A DNA stretch of 64,000 nt from DATFES01 sp035457725 (GTDB lineage: Bacteria > Pseudomonadota > Alphaproteobacteria > CACIAM-22H2), in the NCBI GenBank assembly GCA_035457725.1, contig DATIBC010000023.1:1-64000 (forward strand), read 5' to 3'. Made by a program: the position numbers and the translations under genes. Numbering within the stretch: position 1 is the stretch's first letter; each line of letters starts with the position of its first letter. The notes below the pieces were generated by a model. It ran no database searches. It had not been told where the DNA came from and saw only the letters and a program-made list of their open reading frames with translations. Positions 60,727 through 64,000 of this stretch are shown here, piece by piece.

Positions 60727-61512
60727 ATGGCCTGGATCACGGCGTGTTACCTCGCATACCTGTTCCTGCCGATCGCCCTGCTCGTCGTCGGATCGCTCGG
60801 CGAGGTCTGGCTCAACACGTTGCTTCCCACCGGGCTGACTGGGCGCTGGTACCTCGAAGTCTGGTCGGACGGCAGTTTTCGCCGCGCCTTCTCTGTCAGT
60901 CTGCAAGTGGCTGCGGCGACCTGCGCCATCACCGCCCTCATCGGCCTGCCGCTGGCTTACACGATTTACAGCGCCGCCTCGCGCGGCGTGCGGTTCGCGG
61001 CGCGGATCGTCGCGCTACTTCCCATCGCCGTTCCCCCGCTGGTTTTGAGCTTCGGCTTCGTCCTCGTCTTCAGCAGCGACGCGTTGCCGTATCTGGGGAG
61101 CCTGTGGGTGCTGATCGGCGGCCACGTCGTCCTTACGCTGCCGTACGTCACGCAGACGCTGGTCGCCGACATGCGCCACCTGCGCCTGGCCGCGCTGCTG
61201 CAGGCCGGTGAATCGCTCGGCGCCTCGGCACCGCAGCGTTTCTTCGATATCGTGCTTCCGTCGCTGCGCCACAGCCTGGCGAGCGGGCTTGTCACGGTGG
61301 CCGCCCTGTCGATCGGCGAGTTCCAGCTTTCGAACCTGGTCGCCGGATTCATCACCCGCCCCTATCCGGTCGTTCTTCTGCAGGCGTTCTATGGCGCGAC
61401 CGGCTTTGCTTGCGCGGCGACGACCATTCTTCTGGCGTTGGCGCTCCTTGGGTCGCTCACCGGCTCTCTCACCGCGCATGGCGCGCGCGCCACGGGAGCC
61501 GTCGCCGCATGA
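60727..61512 (+). CDS. ABC transporter permease (PotC/FbpB type)
   Basis: The 261-residue protein has about six hydrophobic segments and the binding-protein-dependent permease loop ESLGASAPQRFFDIVLPSLR. It belongs to the polyamine/iron/thiamine group. Its ATG follows a promoter with a palindrome. The stop overlaps the ATPase ATG as ATGA. It is the second permease of an operon whose other permease lies at the end of the window. Confidence 0.87.
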   Translation: MAWITACYLAYLFLPIALLVVGSLGEVWLNTLLPTGLTGRWYLEVWSDGSFRRAFSVSLQVAAATCAITALIGLPLAYTIYSAASRGVRFAARIVALLPIAVPPLVLSFGFVLVFSSDALPYLGSLWVLIGGHVVLTLPYVTQTLVADMRHLRLAALLQAGESLGASAPQRFFDIVLPSLRHSLASGLVTVAALSIGEFQLSNLVAGFITRPYPVVLLQAFYGATGFACAATTILLALALLGSLTGSLTAHGARATGAVAA

Positions 61513-62570
61513 CGGGCCCGACGCTGACATTGAATGGCGTCGCGTTTGCCTATCCGGGATCGCCGTTTCGGCTGACCGACATCGAACTCGCGGTTGCGCC
61601 CGGCGAGCTGGTCGCGGTAATCGGCGCCAGCGGCTGCGGCAAGTCGACGGTGTTGAAGCTGGTCGCCGGGTTTCTGGCTCCGCTTCGCGGCCGTGTGCTC
61701 ATCGACGGGATGGATGTCACGGCGATGCCGCCGCGCGCGCGCAGTCTCGGCGTCGTTTTTCAGGCCTACGCGCTGTTCCCCCACATGACCGCGTGGGAAA
61801 ACGTCGCCTACCCGCTCAAAGTGCGCGGCCTCGCGGCCGACGAGCGGCGGCAGCGCGCCTTCAAGATGCTCGACGTCGTCGGTCTCTCCGACTTCGCGCA
61901 TCGCCGTCCGCCCGAATTGTCTGGCGGCCAGCAGCAACGCATCGCGCTGGCGCGCGCGCTGGTATTTCAGCCGCGTGCGCTGCTGCTTGATGAACCGCTC
62001 TCCGCGCTCGACGCCGCGCTCCGGATCGAGATGCGCGACGAAATCCGTCGCCTGCAACGCGAGCACGCGATCGCCACGCTGCACATCACCCACGATCAGG
62101 AGGAGGCGCTGTCGATGGCTGACCGTATTGTCGTCATGCGCGCGGGACGGATCGAGCAAGTCGGCAGCCCACGCGAGCTTTATGAGCGGCCGCGGACCCG
62201 GTGGGTGGCGTCGTTCGTCGGTCACTCCAACCTGTGGGATGGCGTCGTGCGCGCCCCCGACGCGATCGAAACACCGATCGGCATCGTGCGGATGCGCGAC
62301 GTAGCACTTACGCCCGGCACCCGCGCCACCATCCTGGTGCGGCCCGAACGGATTCGCCTGGGTCCCGCCGCCGACGGGGTCAACAATTTCACCGGAAAAG
62401 TGACGCGCGACCGCTTCCTCGGAGCGTTGCGCCGCTACGATTTGTCGGTCGCCGGCGGCTCGATCGTCGGCGAGACGGCCGACGCGGGAGCGATCGAAAC
62501 CGTTCACATACCGCCCGAGCGGGTGCAGGTGATCCCGCTCGAAGGCGGAACGTCAGCCAGTCCAACTTGA
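61509..62570 (+). CDS. ABC transporter ATP-binding protein (PotA/FbpC type)
   Basis: The 353-residue ATPase has Walker A GASGCGKST, a Q-loop at VVFQAYALFPHM, signature LSGGQQQRIALARAL, Walker B ALLLDEPLSALDA and H-loop HITHDQEEALS. The C-terminal part contains a TOBE domain (ILVRPERIRLGP). It energises import of a polyamine, iron(III) or a related solute. The ATG overlaps the upstream permease stop, so production is coupled. Confidence 0.93.
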   Translation: MTGPTLTLNGVAFAYPGSPFRLTDIELAVAPGELVAVIGASGCGKSTVLKLVAGFLAPLRGRVLIDGMDVTAMPPRARSLGVVFQAYALFPHMTAWENVAYPLKVRGLAADERRQRAFKMLDVVGLSDFAHRRPPELSGGQQQRIALARALVFQPRALLLDEPLSALDAALRIEMRDEIRRLQREHAIATLHITHDQEEALSMADRIVVMRAGRIEQVGSPRELYERPRTRWVASFVGHSNLWDGVVRAPDAIETPIGIVRMRDVALTPGTRATILVRPERIRLGPAADGVNNFTGKVTRDRFLGALRRYDLSVAGGSIVGETADAGAIETVHIPPERVQVIPLEGGTSASPT

Positions 62571-62587
62571 AGCGGAGGGAGAAGACA

Positions 62588-63664
62588 ATGAAGCGACGTT
62601 CGATTCTAGCGGCAATCGCGCTGATTGCCTTGCCGGCAGGCGCCGCCGCGCAGACCGTGGCCGACTCGCCGGAACTTTACCCGGGCGAAAAGCAGCTCTA
62701 CGCGGCGGCGGCCAAGGAAGGTTTGGTCGTCTCGTTCGACACCGGCCCCACCTGGGCGAACTGGGCGGCCCAATTCGCTGCCTTCAAGAAGCGCTATCCC
62801 GAGGTCGAAATGACCTACAACGACCTCGGATCGGCGGCGACCGTGGTGGCGCTCGACAAGGCCCGCAATCGCCCGCAAGCCGATACGGCTTACTACTTCG
62901 CCGCCTCGGCAGTCGATGCGGTAAAGAAGGATGTCGTGGCGCCGTTCACGCCGGTCAATTTCGACAAGCTGCCGGGCGTGTTCCGCGAGCCCGACGGCAA
63001 GTGGTTCACCATCCATTCGCTGACGGTGGCATTCCTAGTTAACACCAAGCTGGTCAAGAACCCGCCGCAGTCGTGGGCCGACCTGCTCAAGCCCGAACAC
63101 AAGAACTCGATCGTCTACCTCGATCCGCGTTCGACCGGCCAGGGCCAGGTGCTGATGTTCGCCGCCAACTTCGCCAACGGCGGCGACATGAACAACGTGC
63201 AGCCCGGCATCGACTACATGGGCAAGCTCCACAAGGCCGGGAACGTGCTGCGCGTCGTCGGCACGACGCCCTATGCTCAATTCGTCAAGGGCGAGATTCC
63301 GATCTGGATCGGCTACGAAAACGACGGTCTCAAGGCGAAGTACACCGATGGGCTTGGTGACGCGGTCGCGGTGGTCATTCCGAAGGAAGCGTCGGCGGCG
63401 GCGCCCTACGCGATCAGCCTGGTCAAGAACGGGCCAAATCCCAGCGCCGGCAAGCTGTGGCTCAACTTCATCATGACCGATCTCGGCCAGGGCATCTTCG
63501 CCCAAGGCTTCGTACGGCCGTCGGTGCCCGGTGTGAAGCTTCCCGACAACGTTGCCGACCGGCTTCCGCCTGCCCCGCAGGTGCGCCCGCTCGATGTCCA
63601 GGCGGCCGCGGCGAAAAAGGCCGAGATCGATGCCGGCTGGGCCAAGGCGGCGGTCGGAAACTAG
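62588..63664 (+). CDS. ABC transporter substrate-binding protein (family 1, polyamine/iron type)
   Basis: The 358-residue protein has a signal peptide (MKRRSILAAIALIALPAGAA). Features include VVSFDTGPTWANWAAQFAAF, FKKRYPEVEMTYND, the lobe hinge FTIHSLTVAFLVNTKLVKN and IVYLDPRSTGQGQVL. It resembles binders of iron or polyamine-like ligands (AfuA/PotD group). It lies in an operon with an ATPase 17 bp upstream and a permease 21 bp downstream. The ligand cannot be deduced. Confidence 0.9.
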   Translation: MKRRSILAAIALIALPAGAAAQTVADSPELYPGEKQLYAAAAKEGLVVSFDTGPTWANWAAQFAAFKKRYPEVEMTYNDLGSAATVVALDKARNRPQADTAYYFAASAVDAVKKDVVAPFTPVNFDKLPGVFREPDGKWFTIHSLTVAFLVNTKLVKNPPQSWADLLKPEHKNSIVYLDPRSTGQGQVLMFAANFANGGDMNNVQPGIDYMGKLHKAGNVLRVVGTTPYAQFVKGEIPIWIGYENDGLKAKYTDGLGDAVAVVIPKEASAAAPYAISLVKNGPNPSAGKLWLNFIMTDLGQGIFAQGFVRPSVPGVKLPDNVADRLPPAPQVRPLDVQAAAAKKAEIDAGWAKAAVGN

Positions 63665-63685
63665 CCGGGTCGATCGGAAGCGACG

Positions 63686-64000
63686 ATGTCGCGCCAGGCG
63701 CAGCTCGCGGCACTTGCTGCTCCTGGCGCGCTCGTTCTCGGACTTTTCTTTTTCGTGCCGCTGGCCGCGGTATGGCTGGACGCGCTCGCCGAACCATCGA
63801 GTTTCGCGCGGGTGTTCGACAGTCCGCTGTTCTGGCGATCGCTCGGCGGCAGCGCGATGCTGACGCTCGTCGCTTCGGCGTTCTCGCTGATCGTGGGCAC
63901 GTTGGTCGCCTTGCATCTGTCGCGCCTCAGCGAGCGGACGCGGCAGGCGTTGATGTTCGCCATTGCGCTGCCGTTGACGTTTTCGGGCTTGATCGTCGCC
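63686..64000 (+). CDS. ABC transporter permease, 5' part (cut by window end)
   Basis: 105 codons are visible, starting MSRQAQLAALAAPGALVLGL. Two or three hydrophobic segments are seen, including FFVPLAAVWLDAL and LTLVASAFSLIVGTLVAL. It begins 21 bp after the binding protein on the same strand and would be the first permease of the polyamine/iron-type importer. The rest lies outside the window. Confidence 0.85.
   Translation, partial: MSRQAQLAALAAPGALVLGLFFFVPLAAVWLDALAEPSSFARVFDSPLFWRSLGGSAMLTLVASAFSLIVGTLVALHLSRLSERTRQALMFAIALPLTFSGLIVA

Noticed and set aside
1..64000. CRISPR arrays, tRNA or rRNA genes, insertion sequences, prophage
   Set aside because: No regularly spaced repeats, cloverleaf sequences, transposase or phage genes were seen. 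The palindromic repeats near 0.9 kb are intergenic hairpins, not CRISPR repeats.

Overview
The window is high-GC, densely coded chromosomal DNA from an alphaproteobacterium, probably Rhodospirillales-like. This lineage is an inference from content: a class II (B12-dependent) ribonucleotide reductase, a chorismate mutase-hisC-tyrA operon divergent from metX-metW, a PHA cluster with phaR, an OxyR-AhpC-AhpD block and Aap-type amino-acid ABC permeases. No rRNA, tRNA, insertion sequence, prophage or CRISPR array was recognised. The first and last genes are cut by the window edges.

Layout. 0-4 kb: end of nrdJ, a cluster of palindromic intergenic repeats, a methyltransferase, a DUF3445 protein, and a TetR regulator with a secreted YHS-domain protein, each gene preceded by a matching palindrome. 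4-12.4 kb: ChaC, an EamA exporter, a DUF2125 protein, the aromatic amino-acid operon (chorismate mutase, HisC, TyrA) and the divergent metX-metW pair. 12.5-16.4 kb: a K+/H+ antiporter, glyoxalase II, a GST and a DUF985 cupin. 16.4-22.8 kb: two methyltransferases and the PHA locus, in which a small PhaE-like frame and a PhaC-like synthase overlap by more than 200 bp; phaA, phaB and divergent phaR complete it. 22.9-34.9 kb: a DUF3105 protein, a PAS-GGDEF-EAL protein, an aminotransferase, PanE, an MFS carrier, a fused salicylyl-CoA hydroxylase/flavin oxidoreductase, TauE, a cupin, HspQ and an acyl-CoA dehydrogenase. 34.9-38 kb: a peroxide-defence block holding a peroxiredoxin-like gene behind a perfect 20-bp palindrome, the remnant of a TetR gene, and oxyR divergent from ahpC-ahpD. 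38-44.7 kb: an exporter, a URC1-URC4 pair (uracil catabolism), an NlpE/META lipoprotein and an unusual AAA ATPase.

44.7-64 kb is a catabolic and transport region: a MetE-like protein; a leftward run pxpA-amidohydrolase-M19 dipeptidase-kelch protein; a rightward pxpB-pxpC; a MarR regulator with an operator inside the promoter of an aldolase-amidohydrolase-amino-acid ABC operon; a second HisC; DoxX; an aldo/keto reductase; and a polyamine/iron-type ABC operon running off the end. ChaC, the M19 dipeptidase and PxpABC could together take glutathione to glutamate, cysteine and glycine. This is an inference from gene content, because the loci are separated by more than 40 kb.
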